Below are positions 16,809 through 25,008 of a stretch of DNA of 64,000 nucleotides, in pieces; position 1 is the first letter of the stretch, and every line of letters begins with the position of its first letter. A program made the translations under genes and the position numbers. The notes under the pieces were generated by a model. It searched no databases, was not told the DNA's origin, and saw only the letters and a list, made by a program, of their open reading frames with translations. Origin of the DNA: Hahella sp. HNIBRBA332 (GTDB taxonomy: Bacteria > Pseudomonadota > Gammaproteobacteria > Pseudomonadales > Oleiphilaceae); assembly GCF_030719035.1 (NCBI RefSeq), contig NZ_CP132203.1:3534001-3598000 (forward strand), written 5' to 3'.

Positions 16809-17087
16809 GAGAGAGCCTTCTCCCGAGGCCTCAACAACGAGCCTTGCGATCAAGTCCTGCAACGTCTTCGTCTCCTCCCACCCAGGAAAAGCGCGAAAAC
16901 ATAGCGTCACGGCAGGGTTTTCATGGAGCTGAAGGTAACCGCCTTCCCCAGGTTGAGCTTCATTATAGGAGCGACATGTCGGGAACTGCGTAAACCCCGT
17001 CATGCCCGGCTGGTAGAGCCGATACTGAGCCGCAATGGGTTCAAACTGGGACTCTGCGTGCGCTGTCAGGATGGCGTCATGAAGCAC
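16803..17087 (-). CDS. Small protein of unknown function, start uncertain
   Basis: 94 residues from a GTG at 17087, but the frame stays open upstream to about 17165 without an ATG and encodes coherent sequence (WNGFPVQYRRFCLLAG), which includes one arm of a 20-bp inverted repeat. The real start may be upstream or the 5' end may be lost. Contains NPAVTLCFRAFPGWEETKT and an acidic end. No family recognised. Overlaps the protease gene tail to tail by six bases. Confidence 0.35.
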   Translation of the reverse strand: MLHDAILTAHAESQFEPIAAQYRLYQPGMTGFTQFPTCRSYNEAQPGEGGYLQLHENPAVTLCFRAFPGWEETKTLQDLIARLVVEASGEGSLL

Positions 17088-17122
17088 GCCGGCAAGTAGA
17101 CAAAACCGACGATACTGAACCG

Positions 17123-17249
17123 GGAAACCATTCCACTCATGTCGCCCACGACTCCAACGTTGGAGTTACGCTTTGCTGAAAGTTGTTCACGAGAAACACC
17201 AAGTCAAACGATAACAATCCAGAGCAGGCGGCGACATGGAATGGTTTCC
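17123..17249. repeat. 127-bp element bounded by a 20-bp inverted repeat
   Basis: GGCGACATG-GAATGGTTTCC at 17230-17249 is inverted at 17123-17146, where the arm is GGAAACCATTC, four extra bases, then CATGTCGCC. Inside lies the perfect palindrome ACTCCAACGTTGGAGT at 17151-17166. The layout, long terminal inverted repeats around about 80 bases without a gene, resembles a miniature inverted-repeat or recombination element. Confidence 0.6.
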
Positions 17250-17258
17250 GTCAGATCA

Positions 17259-18329
17259 TCAATTCAATAAATTCATGCAACGCTGATAATCACTATAGCT
17301 ATGATGGCTCAACACATAGTTAGAGGGATAAGGATTGTTACAATAAGCGTCGGCTTGCCCATGACTGATTGTCGACCGTCTATCCAGTCCATTCTGCCCT
17401 GGAACTTCCACCATAAAATAAAAAGAGCAGTATTTCGGAGAACCTTGTTCATCATAAGAAGAGCAAGTCGCCGTTAAGCTTTCGCCTTGTTTCCAGGTTT
17501 CTTGATAGGCAAAGAAATCGCCGCGGGTTGTATAGTCATTCCCTTCAAACTGACGACTGTCGCAAACCGTCTCGCCACCCTTGGCGACACAGGTTTCGTT
17601 TTCAGCGCCATTGGTATTGTCATACGCCCAAACACCGTTAATTTTCAGATCCTGATTGGAGAGGTTCTGGTGATACGCTGTTCTGGAATGTGGCGTATAC
17701 ACAAAGCTCTCATCAAAAAACGGCGCTCTCACACTTTGATATGCCGGGGAAGCAGCGTCACTCGGGTTGTAGTCCGCCATGAAAAGTTCGCAGGTAAAGT
17801 TTGAAAAGAGCTGGAACTGGCCGTTGTCATTCGCGCCTACCGGCAAGCTTCCTTGCGAGTCGCAGGCCACTATCGAGTCTTTGGAAATCAACAAACCCTG
17901 ACCTGGAAAATTAATCTCCACCGTGGATTTTGGCCACTGCGGCCCATCGCCTTTATGCTGATTGAAGCAGACCGCCTCATTCTGCGTCACCGTCAATTTA
18001 TCTTCATACTGGCCATAAGAAGCGGGATGAATAAATATGCAGACGTCTACGCCAGCATTCTTGATCTCAGAAAAAGGCGCAGCATCGAGCTTGAATACAG
18101 CTTTACGCAACACTTTGGTATCGCTACTGCTACTGCGTATATAACCCACAGTGTTGTATTCGCTTGTAGCAGGCCTGGTCCAGTCAGCCGGAAAGTGATT
18201 CGGGCTGACCTGCCCTTTGCTGGTAAGCTGAGTTTGAAACAAAGCAACTTCATCGGCATAGGCGCCGAAAGTTAACATTGAGATGAGTGTGAATTTAGTA
18301 ATTCCAGACAGAAAGGTTCGGCCTTGCAT
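17259..18329 (-). CDS. Secreted protein of unknown function
   Basis: 356 residues. Sec signal peptide with a hydrophobic core (FTLISMLTFGA) and predicted cleavage after AYA. The mature chain is cysteine-containing (about nine Cys, likely disulfide bonded in the periplasm or outside) and rich in Ser, Tyr and Asn (YHQNLSNQDLKINGVWAYDN, then PYPSNYVLSHHSYSDYQRC). No catalytic motif was identified. It stands alone. The divergent macro-domain gene starts about 210 bases away. Confidence 0.65.
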   Translation of the reverse strand: MQGRTFLSGITKFTLISMLTFGAYADEVALFQTQLTSKGQVSPNHFPADWTRPATSEYNTVGYIRSSSSDTKVLRKAVFKLDAAPFSEIKNAGVDVCIFIHPASYGQYEDKLTVTQNEAVCFNQHKGDGPQWPKSTVEINFPGQGLLISKDSIVACDSQGSLPVGANDNGQFQLFSNFTCELFMADYNPSDAASPAYQSVRAPFFDESFVYTPHSRTAYHQNLSNQDLKINGVWAYDNTNGAENETCVAKGGETVCDSRQFEGNDYTTRGDFFAYQETWKQGESLTATCSSYDEQGSPKYCSFYFMVEVPGQNGLDRRSTISHGQADAYCNNPYPSNYVLSHHSYSDYQRCMNLLN

Positions 18330-18539
18330 AGTTTATTAAACCGCCATATAAAAAGTGAACAGATTCTATTCTCTTTCAGCCGAATATGCACTGCGTCTGC
18401 CCCCGATACAATCAATTCAGCGATCACAATTCAACCGAATAGATAATATGTGCCGCTCACACTAAATCACTTTGGCTTTATTACAGTGTATATATTGAAA
18501 CTGATATGATTCGCCATTCACTTAAAAGTCTGAGGTCAC

Positions 18540-19004
18540 ATGAAAACAGTAGAAGGCGATTTACTGGCGCTGGCGCAAGCTGGTTACTTTGATGTCATTA
18601 TCCATGGCTGCAATTGCCAGTGCCAGATGGGACGTGGGATCGCTTTGACGATCAAAAATACGTTTCCGGATGCTTACAAAGCGGATTTAAAAACGGAAAA
18701 AGGCGCTCGGGACAAGCTGGGGACTTACTCCTGCGCCGAGATCACCAGCAGCGATACATCCTTCACGATTGTTAACGCCTATACCCAGTTCCACTGGCGT
18801 GGCGCTGGCGACTTGGCGGACTATGAGGCGATTCGCTCTGTCATGAGAAAGATCAAGACTGACTTCTCCGGCAAACGCATCGGCTATCCATTGATTGGCG
18901 CAGGCCTGGCGGGTGGGAACTGGGAGCGGATAGCCGCCATTATAAACGAGGAGCTACAAGGCGAAGACCACACATTGGTTAAATGGAACGGCGCTTCCGC
19001 CTAG
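18540..19004 (+). CDS. Macro-domain protein, ADP-ribose binding or hydrolase
   Basis: 154 residues, essentially one macro domain: start VEGDLLALAQAG, the Asn/Gly-rich loop GCNCQCQMGRGIAL, and the phosphate-binding loop YPLIGAGLAGGNW. It resembles the Poa1/TARG1-like single macro-domain proteins that remove ADP-ribose or hydrolyse ADP-ribose-1''-phosphate. No partner ART toxin nearby. The gene ends four bases into the first of three divergent secreted paralogues. Promoter-like TATATT and a shared upstream motif lie about 50 bases before the ATG. Confidence 0.85.
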   Translation: MKTVEGDLLALAQAGYFDVIIHGCNCQCQMGRGIALTIKNTFPDAYKADLKTEKGARDKLGTYSCAEITSSDTSFTIVNAYTQFHWRGAGDLADYEAIRSVMRKIKTDFSGKRIGYPLIGAGLAGGNWERIAAIINEELQGEDHTLVKWNGASA

Positions 19005-19558
19005 GGGTCATACCCCCACACAAACACTTGGCCGCCGGTTTCAAAGTTACCCTGAATATTGATCTCGTTGAGTAGCTTGCCACCGCTGGCCGGGTCGCCG
19101 GTATTGTTGAGATAAATGCCTTTCATGCTGTAGCCATCGCCGACGAAGTTGACCCGCTCAGGCAATTGCAGAACCATGTGGCCGCCATCGTCCACGTCCA
19201 GTTTCAGAGGCCCTTCTATATCCATAGCGATGGAGATTTCATCGGTGAAATAGTAGGTCTGGGCGCCGCCATCATGTTCTGTGGTGATGTAGTTGTAGCG
19301 AAACCCTCGGGTGCGGCGACCGTCGCTTTCATCCTGTGGCGTGCCGGGGTCGTCCAGACCGCCATCATGAGCGTTGATGCGCACCCGGGGAATTTCGATG
19401 ATCAAGCCGCTTTGCGCCGATACCTGCGACAGCTCTCCTTCCTCCATACCACGTAATTCCGAGGTGGCCATGTCGGAGGCGGTTAGCGCCAGACTCACCA
19501 GCATTGTGCGGCTCAGAAGACGTTTGTTAGTGACTTGCTTGCGCTGTTTCATTGTCAC
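19001..19558 (-). CDS. Secreted protein, DUF6160-like, third of three tandem paralogues
   Basis: 185 residues. Basic N-terminus and hydrophobic signal core (MLVSLALTASDMA), then the shared motif MEEGELSQVSAQSGLIIEI, which recurs in the two genes upstream as MTDEELGQVDGRSGF and MADQEMGEISAQSAL. I recall such motif-bearing secreted proteins as DUF6160, tentatively. The remainder is glycine-, Asp- and Asn-rich beta-strand-like sequence. Follows the 326-residue paralogue by five bases, so one operon. Exported surface or biofilm protein is an inference. Confidence 0.6.
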   Translation of the reverse strand: MTMKQRKQVTNKRLLSRTMLVSLALTASDMATSELRGMEEGELSQVSAQSGLIIEIPRVRINAHDGGLDDPGTPQDESDGRRTRGFRYNYITTEHDGGAQTYYFTDEISIAMDIEGPLKLDVDDGGHMVLQLPERVNFVGDGYSMKGIYLNNTGDPASGGKLLNEINIQGNFETGGQVFVWGYDP

Positions 19559-19563
19559 TCCGC

Positions 19564-20544
19564 CTAGTTGCGCACGTTGAAGATAAGATGATCCAGGGTG
19601 ACGCCATGGATTCTGGATTCATTTAGCTTCGATTGCGTCATCTGCGCCTGAAATGTCAGATCCACTTTAGGGAAATTAGGATCGTAATCTGGATGTTGCG
19701 TATCCGGCAGCCCCCCTCCTGAGGGGATGATGCCGCCGTCTTCCGTAAAAGGCTGCGGGTCGGAATAGGCGAAGCGCAAGCCGTTGGGCGCAGCTTCAAA
19801 GGTAGCGGACTGCAGGTGTAAATTTTCCAGTTTGAAATTGTAGAGAATGAAATCCGTGGCGGGATCGAACACGCCATCGCCTATCTGAGATTCGACCAGC
19901 CACTCGGGAATCAAAAGTTCATTGATGTCCACATTGAGCAGCATCCCCTGACGCGAATCCGCGCCGCGGCTGCCGTCATCGACTCGTGCGCTTTCTATCT
20001 TATAGCCCTCAGGAGTCCCGCTATAGGCTACGCCGCCTAGAATGGAAATGTCATTCATCGACACGCTACCCAGCATAGTGTGCTCCGACGGCGTACCTCC
20101 GGCGCGGATATTAGGGTTGTTTGGATTAGGGACGTCCGGATTGCCGAACTCTTCATTGAAACGCACGTCCAAATTGCGCCAGCCTTCCATTCCAGGCAGC
20201 CCGATACGCAACATGGGAAGCCCAGCGCCCGAGCTATTCACCAGAGAACCGTCCATCTCCACCAGACTGAAGGTCAATGGCGATTCAAATGTGCCGATCG
20301 CATCAGCGGAAAGCTGGAACTCTTGCAACCCCAGGCTGGAGCCGTCTGCAGCAATGATATTGATACTGCCCGCTTCCGCACCGTCTATCGCCATCCCTTT
20401 GAACCTGACGTTATCGAAAGCGAAGCTGAACCCGCTGCGGCCGTCAACCTGCCCCAGTTCCTCATCGGTCATCGCCTCCATCGCCATGGCGGCGGCGCTG
20501 AGCGCCAGGCAGCAGAACGCCAACACAGATTGCGGATGTTTCAT
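19564..20544 (-). CDS. Secreted protein, DUF6160-like, middle paralogue
   Basis: 326 residues. Signal peptide (SVLAFCCLALSAAAMAMEA), then MTDEELGQVDGRSGFSFAF near residue 24. The long body is a Gly-, Asn- and Ser-rich run of beta strands with many acidic loops, and ends TLDHLIFNVRN. No catalytic motif seen. It lies 30 bases downstream of the 378-residue paralogue and five bases upstream of the 185-residue one. Confidence 0.65.
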   Translation of the reverse strand: MKHPQSVLAFCCLALSAAAMAMEAMTDEELGQVDGRSGFSFAFDNVRFKGMAIDGAEAGSINIIAADGSSLGLQEFQLSADAIGTFESPLTFSLVEMDGSLVNSSGAGLPMLRIGLPGMEGWRNLDVRFNEEFGNPDVPNPNNPNIRAGGTPSEHTMLGSVSMNDISILGGVAYSGTPEGYKIESARVDDGSRGADSRQGMLLNVDINELLIPEWLVESQIGDGVFDPATDFILYNFKLENLHLQSATFEAAPNGLRFAYSDPQPFTEDGGIIPSGGGLPDTQHPDYDPNFPKVDLTFQAQMTQSKLNESRIHGVTLDHLIFNVRN

Positions 20545-20574
20545 GGTTCCCTCCCGCTACAGTTCATCGTCGTT

Positions 20575-21711
20575 TTAAAACAACTTATTGTTCTGATATC
20601 CCATGCGTGGGTTGTCATCCCCGACGCCAAAAAATATCTGCTGCAACGTCGGCCCCACGTCGGTATGCGCCTCCAGATATCCGTCTGTCGGATTATTGGG
20701 ATCGTTGAAGGGAATACCGAAATTCCAGCCCGGCAAATCCGGCCGTGAATCGGGGATGATCCCTTCAAGATGCTGCGACCACATGGCTCCGTTGATCGAA
20801 CCATTTTGATTCGACATCAGATTACCCGCACCCTGCACAAAGGAAATATAGAAGTTTTTGACGTTGTGATAATCGAGGCTGGTCACATTCGAAAGGTTCA
20901 ACTCCTTCCCGCCATAGCTGTAACCAATGCCAGCGTTGCCGGTCAGGCCGACATTGTCTGGAGTAAAACCGCACATGCCGCCATTGCACACCCACTCGCC
21001 GGGCGCCGGCGTTTGCGGATAATTACCGGAGCCATCCGGCATGTATCCGATAATGTTGACGAAGGTGTCCTTGGTGCCGCTGCCATATATCTGCGAGCGC
21101 ACCAGCCCACCCAGATCCGCCATGATGCTCAATGCCGGGATGTAACCGGAGATGGAGTCGATAGTCACCGGCGTCGAGCCATCGACTCTGCCGAAGCCAA
21201 AGCGAATGCCGCGAATGGTGTCCGTCCCGTCAGCATGATGCTGCTTCTGGATTTCCAGATAGGGGTCTTCAAACACAAAGGGCTCTTGCGCCGACTTGCC
21301 GAAACCAAAGTTTCTCAGCGCCACATCGGGCACGCCCTGGCCATTTTCATCTTTATAAATGGAGTTATTGGCGCCGCCATAGTCGCCGAGGGTCAGCTCT
21401 TCTGCGAAAGCATGCAGTTCACCGGAGCCATTCAGCTGAAGCCGATAAACCGTGGCGTCCACGGACTCAGTTTGCGTGCGCTGTTCCACCCGGGTAAATC
21501 CAATACCGGGATTTTTGATGAACTCGATGCCGGTCAACTGGCTCAAGTTGTAATTGATGTCCGTTGCGGAAAACTCCAATGCGGACTGAGCGGAAATTTC
21601 GCCCATTTCCTGATCCGCCATCGGCTTCAGCTCACTATGGGCGACAGGATGGCCCAACGCAGGCAGCAGACACAACAGAGTTCTCCACGTTCCTTTGGGT
21701 ATAAGGTCCAT
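20575..21711 (-). CDS. Secreted protein, DUF6160-like, first paralogue
   Basis: 378 residues, the first and largest of the trio. Signal peptide with PALGHPVAHS at its end and the shared motif MADQEMGEISAQSALEFS. Long Gly/Asn/Asp-rich extracellular-looking body (NSIYKDENGQGVPDVALRNF, YGSGTKDTFVNIIGYMPDG). The promoter must lie in 21712-22024, which is AT-rich with an imperfect palindrome CTTGTTAA/TTAAACAAG near 21832. Confidence 0.65.
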   Translation of the reverse strand: MDLIPKGTWRTLLCLLPALGHPVAHSELKPMADQEMGEISAQSALEFSATDINYNLSQLTGIEFIKNPGIGFTRVEQRTQTESVDATVYRLQLNGSGELHAFAEELTLGDYGGANNSIYKDENGQGVPDVALRNFGFGKSAQEPFVFEDPYLEIQKQHHADGTDTIRGIRFGFGRVDGSTPVTIDSISGYIPALSIMADLGGLVRSQIYGSGTKDTFVNIIGYMPDGSGNYPQTPAPGEWVCNGGMCGFTPDNVGLTGNAGIGYSYGGKELNLSNVTSLDYHNVKNFYISFVQGAGNLMSNQNGSINGAMWSQHLEGIIPDSRPDLPGWNFGIPFNDPNNPTDGYLEAHTDVGPTLQQIFFGVGDDNPRMGYQNNKLF

Positions 21712-22024
21712 CTCCGTTCCTCTTTATTCTTATTCATTCAGTACTGCACTTCCAACTATGCTCACTGCTGTCGAACAGAGGGCTGACGCTCGCTGCAAAG
21801 ACCTAGGTTCGACAAAAATAAAACTAACACTTGTTAATTTTTAAACAAGAAGAGGAATAGGAAATATTTTTACAAGCGAGATATTCGGCACAAAAAACAC
21901 ATTAAATGCGCTTAAAATTGGCCTAAAATTGAATTTGAGCGCAATTATTGCACTATTGACAGGAGTTTTCGCCGATCCGAACAGTTGTTAGGAATTACTT
22001 CCAGCATGGTCGCAAGCCGGCGAA
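21712..22024. other. Intergenic region, promoter of the DUF6160-like trio
   Basis: 313 bases between the trio and the TetR gene, both transcribed leftward. AT-rich, containing an imperfect palindrome (CTTGTTAA near 21832 against TTAAACAAG) and a T-rich stretch. No coding sequence is convincing. Probable promoter or operator, not assigned more precisely. Confidence 0.4.
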
Positions 22025-22657
22025 CTACTCCACAGGAATTGACGTCACCGCGCCTTTCGCCATGACTTCCGAACCATAAATAGCCATACGCGCCTGAATA
22101 ATCGTACGTTCAATGATTTCATTGCGTTTCTCCGTATTGGCGGACAGGCTTTCAACCCCCGCCTGAAACGCGCAATTAACCAGCATTTCAGAGAGATAAA
22201 GTGGGTGTGCAACCGGTCTGTCCGTCGCTGTCCCCACCTCCGCCAGCGGCTTGGCCATGGCCTCCACCACATGCTTCACTTCACGTTCAATTGCATCCCG
22301 AAACGCCTGCACGCGCCCTACCCGTTCCGCTGCGACAAAATGAAACAGGTCGCCATTCTCTTCCAGATAACGCGCAAAGACGCGAATCGTGCGGCGCACC
22401 ACCCCTTCCCGCACATCCACCTCTTTCCAGGTTTGCCGCATCAAACGACGCAGAGTCAGCCCCGCCTCATCAATAATCGCCAGGCCCAGTTCCTCAAGAT
22501 TCGGGTAGTAGTTATAAAACGTCGGCGGCGCGATCCCCGCCTCACGGCAAATCTCCCGCAGACTCACCCCGGAATACCCTTTCGTCCGGCACAGACGCAG
22601 TGCAGCGTTACAGATATTACGATTAACTTGTTGTTTCTTCTCGGCTCTTACGGCCAT
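22025..22657 (-). CDS. TetR-family regulator, FabR/DesT-like
   Basis: 210 residues from the ATG at 22657. A TTG five codons earlier is the alternative. The N-terminal HTH (GYSGVSLREICREAGIAPPT, then FYNYYPNLEELGLAIIDEAG) closely follows E. coli FabR and Pseudomonas DesT, including the LREI.REAGIAP.TFY pattern. FabR represses unsaturated fatty acid genes. No desaturase or fab gene is nearby. The C-terminal ligand domain spans about residues 70-210. A FabR-like rather than FabR identity is stated because target and context do not confirm it. Confidence 0.8.
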   Translation of the reverse strand: MAVRAEKKQQVNRNICNAALRLCRTKGYSGVSLREICREAGIAPPTFYNYYPNLEELGLAIIDEAGLTLRRLMRQTWKEVDVREGVVRRTIRVFARYLEENGDLFHFVAAERVGRVQAFRDAIEREVKHVVEAMAKPLAEVGTATDRPVAHPLYLSEMLVNCAFQAGVESLSANTEKRNEIIERTIIQARMAIYGSEVMAKGAVTSIPVE

Positions 22658-22954
22658 AGCGGTGGTTACCAATAGCTGCCAGAAAATCGTGAGCTTATAT
22701 CATATTAGCTCTACTAGTTATATCCATTATTACATTTAATAACTAAATTCATGAATCACCGTGCGCACATAAACTAGACAATCTAGGGTTTATCGATATT
22801 CCCAACAAGAAATTAATTTTCTATGGTAAATACCAGTCGTCCCACCAGCCTTTCGTCACAACAGGAAAAAGTATATTACTTAATCTGAAAATTATGGCGA
22901 CAAGGATAACAAAAGATCTGGAGAAGCTATAAATCTACTAATGGAGAGTATGGA

Positions 22955-23818
22955 ATGCTTATATTAGACGGAAATTACATTGCATTGCGGCAAGGGGATT
23001 CAGATTCACGAAAAATCTGGGGAGGTGAAGCCCGAAACACTGAAGATGCAGATTATGTAAAGCAACTTCAGGAGAGACTTGCTGAGGTCGAAGCCTATTC
23101 TGGAGAAAGTGATGGTGAGTTTGGCCCTAATACAGCGAAAGCGCTCAGATTTTTTCAGTGGACGGCCAAGGAGGTCGGACTAGAAAGCTGCTCCGTATAC
23201 TCTTTTAATATGTCTCCAACCGGAATTTATGACATAAACTCATATAAAGAGCTTGATAAGTGGATCTCTCAAAAGGCGGTAGTTGGCGGCGACTTGGTTC
23301 GCATTAAAGAGAGCTCTTTCAGTAATATTGAGTTGGGGCCTTATTTCAAGAAAATTGAACACCCAAATATTAATGATAATGAATTTGTAGTTTCTCTGGC
23401 GCTCGCCCCTTATCTTGTTTACATGAACAAGGAAGCGAAAAAGTACGGTATTATCATTAAACTGAACCAAACCCTCCGTTTAGTTAATACAGTAGTTAGC
23501 GGCAGCGTCGTCACTCCAGCTAAAAAGTCCCAGCACTTCATAGGACATGCTATTGATTGCAATTTAATGGATGGTGATAACTGGAACAGCTCAACCACTT
23601 TTTCTCAAGGAAAGGAGAGCGAGAACGCAAAGAAATTTATCGCTTCGGTAAAATCTCAGCTTATTAGATGGGGTGGCGACTTTCAGGAGCGTGATACGCC
23701 TCATTTTGATTACAAGCTTGACTCCAGCACAGAAGCCTACACTTTCAAACACTACTTGAATCAAAAGATGATCTCCAATAAAGAACTCATCTCTATTTGG
23801 GAGCCCTTACATGGCTAG
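22955..23818 (+). CDS. Peptidoglycan-binding and M15-type peptidase, predicted secreted effector without signal peptide
   Basis: 287 residues. Residues about 30-75 look like a PG_binding_1 domain (YVKQLQERLAEVEAY, FGPNTAKALRFFQ). The C-terminal half is a D-Ala-D-Ala or L-Ala-D-Glu peptidase fold: SQHFIGHAID fits SxHxxGxAxD with zinc ligands His194 and Asp201, and WGGDFQERDTPHF carries the third ligand, His250. It lacks a signal peptide although its substrate is cell-wall peptide, so export by a contractile or other one-step machine is likely. GGAGAG precedes the ATG. It overlaps the lipoprotein gene by eight bases. AT-richer than its surroundings. Confidence 0.8.
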   Translation: MLILDGNYIALRQGDSDSRKIWGGEARNTEDADYVKQLQERLAEVEAYSGESDGEFGPNTAKALRFFQWTAKEVGLESCSVYSFNMSPTGIYDINSYKELDKWISQKAVVGGDLVRIKESSFSNIELGPYFKKIEHPNINDNEFVVSLALAPYLVYMNKEAKKYGIIIKLNQTLRLVNTVVSGSVVTPAKKSQHFIGHAIDCNLMDGDNWNSSTTFSQGKESENAKKFIASVKSQLIRWGGDFQERDTPHFDYKLDSSTEAYTFKHYLNQKMISNKELISIWEPLHG

Positions 23819-24287
23819 ATGTAAACACAGGCTACAGATTAGCCTGGCTTTAATTCTCACTACCTGCTTATCTGCAGGTTGCTCTACTACGAACGCCGTA
23901 GAGAGCAATAATAAAAATGCTCAAATACAATTATTTCTGCAAGATTCGCCAATGAGTGAGTCTGAGCTTTATGCTGATTGGGCCGCCTACTTGAATGATT
24001 TTAAAAGTGCTGAAGGTGAGAACTTGAGCATCAATCATGCCCTTAATGCATCTCCTACTCTGAATAATATTAACCTGAATGGCTTCAAGGAAAAGTATTC
24101 CACCCTCTTTGTAGTATCTGATCATGCCTGTTATCTCTATACAGGCCCGATATTAGAACCCGCCGTCTACGATTTCATTCACAAAATCTCGACTCAGCAA
24201 GACATACCTGAGTTTTTGACTCAGTTCAGTCCAGAGGCATTAAAGGGCAGACTGACGATTGGCGAGTATTCTGTTAACTGTCAGTAG
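23811..24287 (+). CDS. Lipoprotein, predicted immunity partner of the M15-type effector
   Basis: 158 residues. Sec/SPII signal (QISLALILTTCLSAGC, lipidated Cys24), so it faces the periplasm. Mature chain: helical, Asn- and Ser-rich, with LYADWAAYLNDFKSAEGEN and FVVSDHACYLYTGPI. No family recognised. The ATG lies inside the last codons of the peptidase gene, giving coupled expression. A periplasmic lipoprotein paired with a peptidoglycan enzyme is the classic immunity arrangement, and that is the basis of the call. It overlaps the opposite-strand ATP-grasp gene by 14 bases. Confidence 0.65.
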   Translation: MARCKHRLQISLALILTTCLSAGCSTTNAVESNNKNAQIQLFLQDSPMSESELYADWAAYLNDFKSAEGENLSINHALNASPTLNNINLNGFKEKYSTLFVVSDHACYLYTGPILEPAVYDFIHKISTQQDIPEFLTQFSPEALKGRLTIGEYSVNCQ

Positions 24288-25005
24288 CTACTTGGCGGGT
24301 CGCCGCCTCGATACAAGGCAATACTTTCTCGGCCCGGCATCCGTTGAGGCCGGCGCCCCAGGCGGCGTTGGCTTCGATAGTCGCCCAGCCGCGCTGAGGG
24401 ATATAGCCGATATCGATCACGCAGGTTGCCGGCAAGTGTTCGCTGTGAGCAAGTTGTCTGGCGAATTTCAAGCCGTCCTCAAGCGCTCCGTCGCCTTCGT
24501 AGAGCGCGGCGTCGAGAATTTCTCCCCGCCAGACAAAGCAACGTATTTCGCAGGCGAAATGCACGATTTCCGAGTGAAGCACCGGCGTATCCGGCTCCAA
24601 TCCTCGGGTTTCCACGTCTAAATCATTTGGGCTTGCATAGACGGAAGCTTTGAACAACTTAGGCGCAGCAGGTTTCAGGAAAGCCGGAAATGGCGAGGTC
24701 ATCGCCATAGATAAAGGCAGCAGCGTTACTGAGCGCTGCAACGCCTGTTGCGGCAGTTGCACCAACAGGTCGTCCGCAGGTGAAATCAGGTCAAGACCCA
24801 ACTTCTGCGCCAACACCAGCGCAAAGGTGTCATTGCCATAGACGCGCACTTTGGCCGGATCATAGGAAGGAGGCTCCCAGAATCGTCCCAGCCGGGATAC
24901 CTCGCCTCCGGCGGCGCTCCATGCCGCCGCCACAGAATCACGCTCTGGGTCGCTCTTTTCCGGGATAACCAAGGTCAACCCGGCAAGGGTCGCAGGCTCA
25001 GTCAA
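24274..25005 (-). CDS. ATP-grasp family protein
   Basis: 243 residues. ATP-grasp-like features near the C-terminus: FLKPAAPKLFKASVY, EIRCFVWRGEILDAALYEG, and VIDIGYIPQRGWATIEANAA with the Asn/Glu metal-binding pattern. It matches the short ATP-grasp proteins I associate with DUF4343, which is a tentative label. It probably forms an amide or peptide bond, substrate unknown. Followed by msrA upstream in transcription order, four bases apart. Confidence 0.7.
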   Translation of the reverse strand: MTEPATLAGLTLVIPEKSDPERDSVAAAWSAAGGEVSRLGRFWEPPSYDPAKVRVYGNDTFALVLAQKLGLDLISPADDLLVQLPQQALQRSVTLLPLSMAMTSPFPAFLKPAAPKLFKASVYASPNDLDVETRGLEPDTPVLHSEIVHFACEIRCFVWRGEILDAALYEGDGALEDGLKFARQLAHSEHLPATCVIDIGYIPQRGWATIEANAAWGAGLNGCRAEKVLPCIEAATRQVATDS

Positions 25006-25008
25006 AAC

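Noticed and set aside
16803..17165. Complete longer gene starting upstream of 17087
   Set aside because: The frame stays open to about 17165 but has no ATG, GTG or TTG with a ribosome-binding site there. The extended peptide may be a broken 5' end, so the shorter GTG call is kept with low confidence.
18479..18496. LexA (SOS) box
   Set aside because: The TATTACAGTGTATATATT motif contains an ACAG-like part, but the CTGT-N8-ACAG spacing is absent.
20770..21786. Long + strand open frame (338 codons) across the DUF6160-like genes
   Set aside because: Antisense to a secreted protein with a clear signal peptide and family motif. The translated sequence is low-quality and has no domain.
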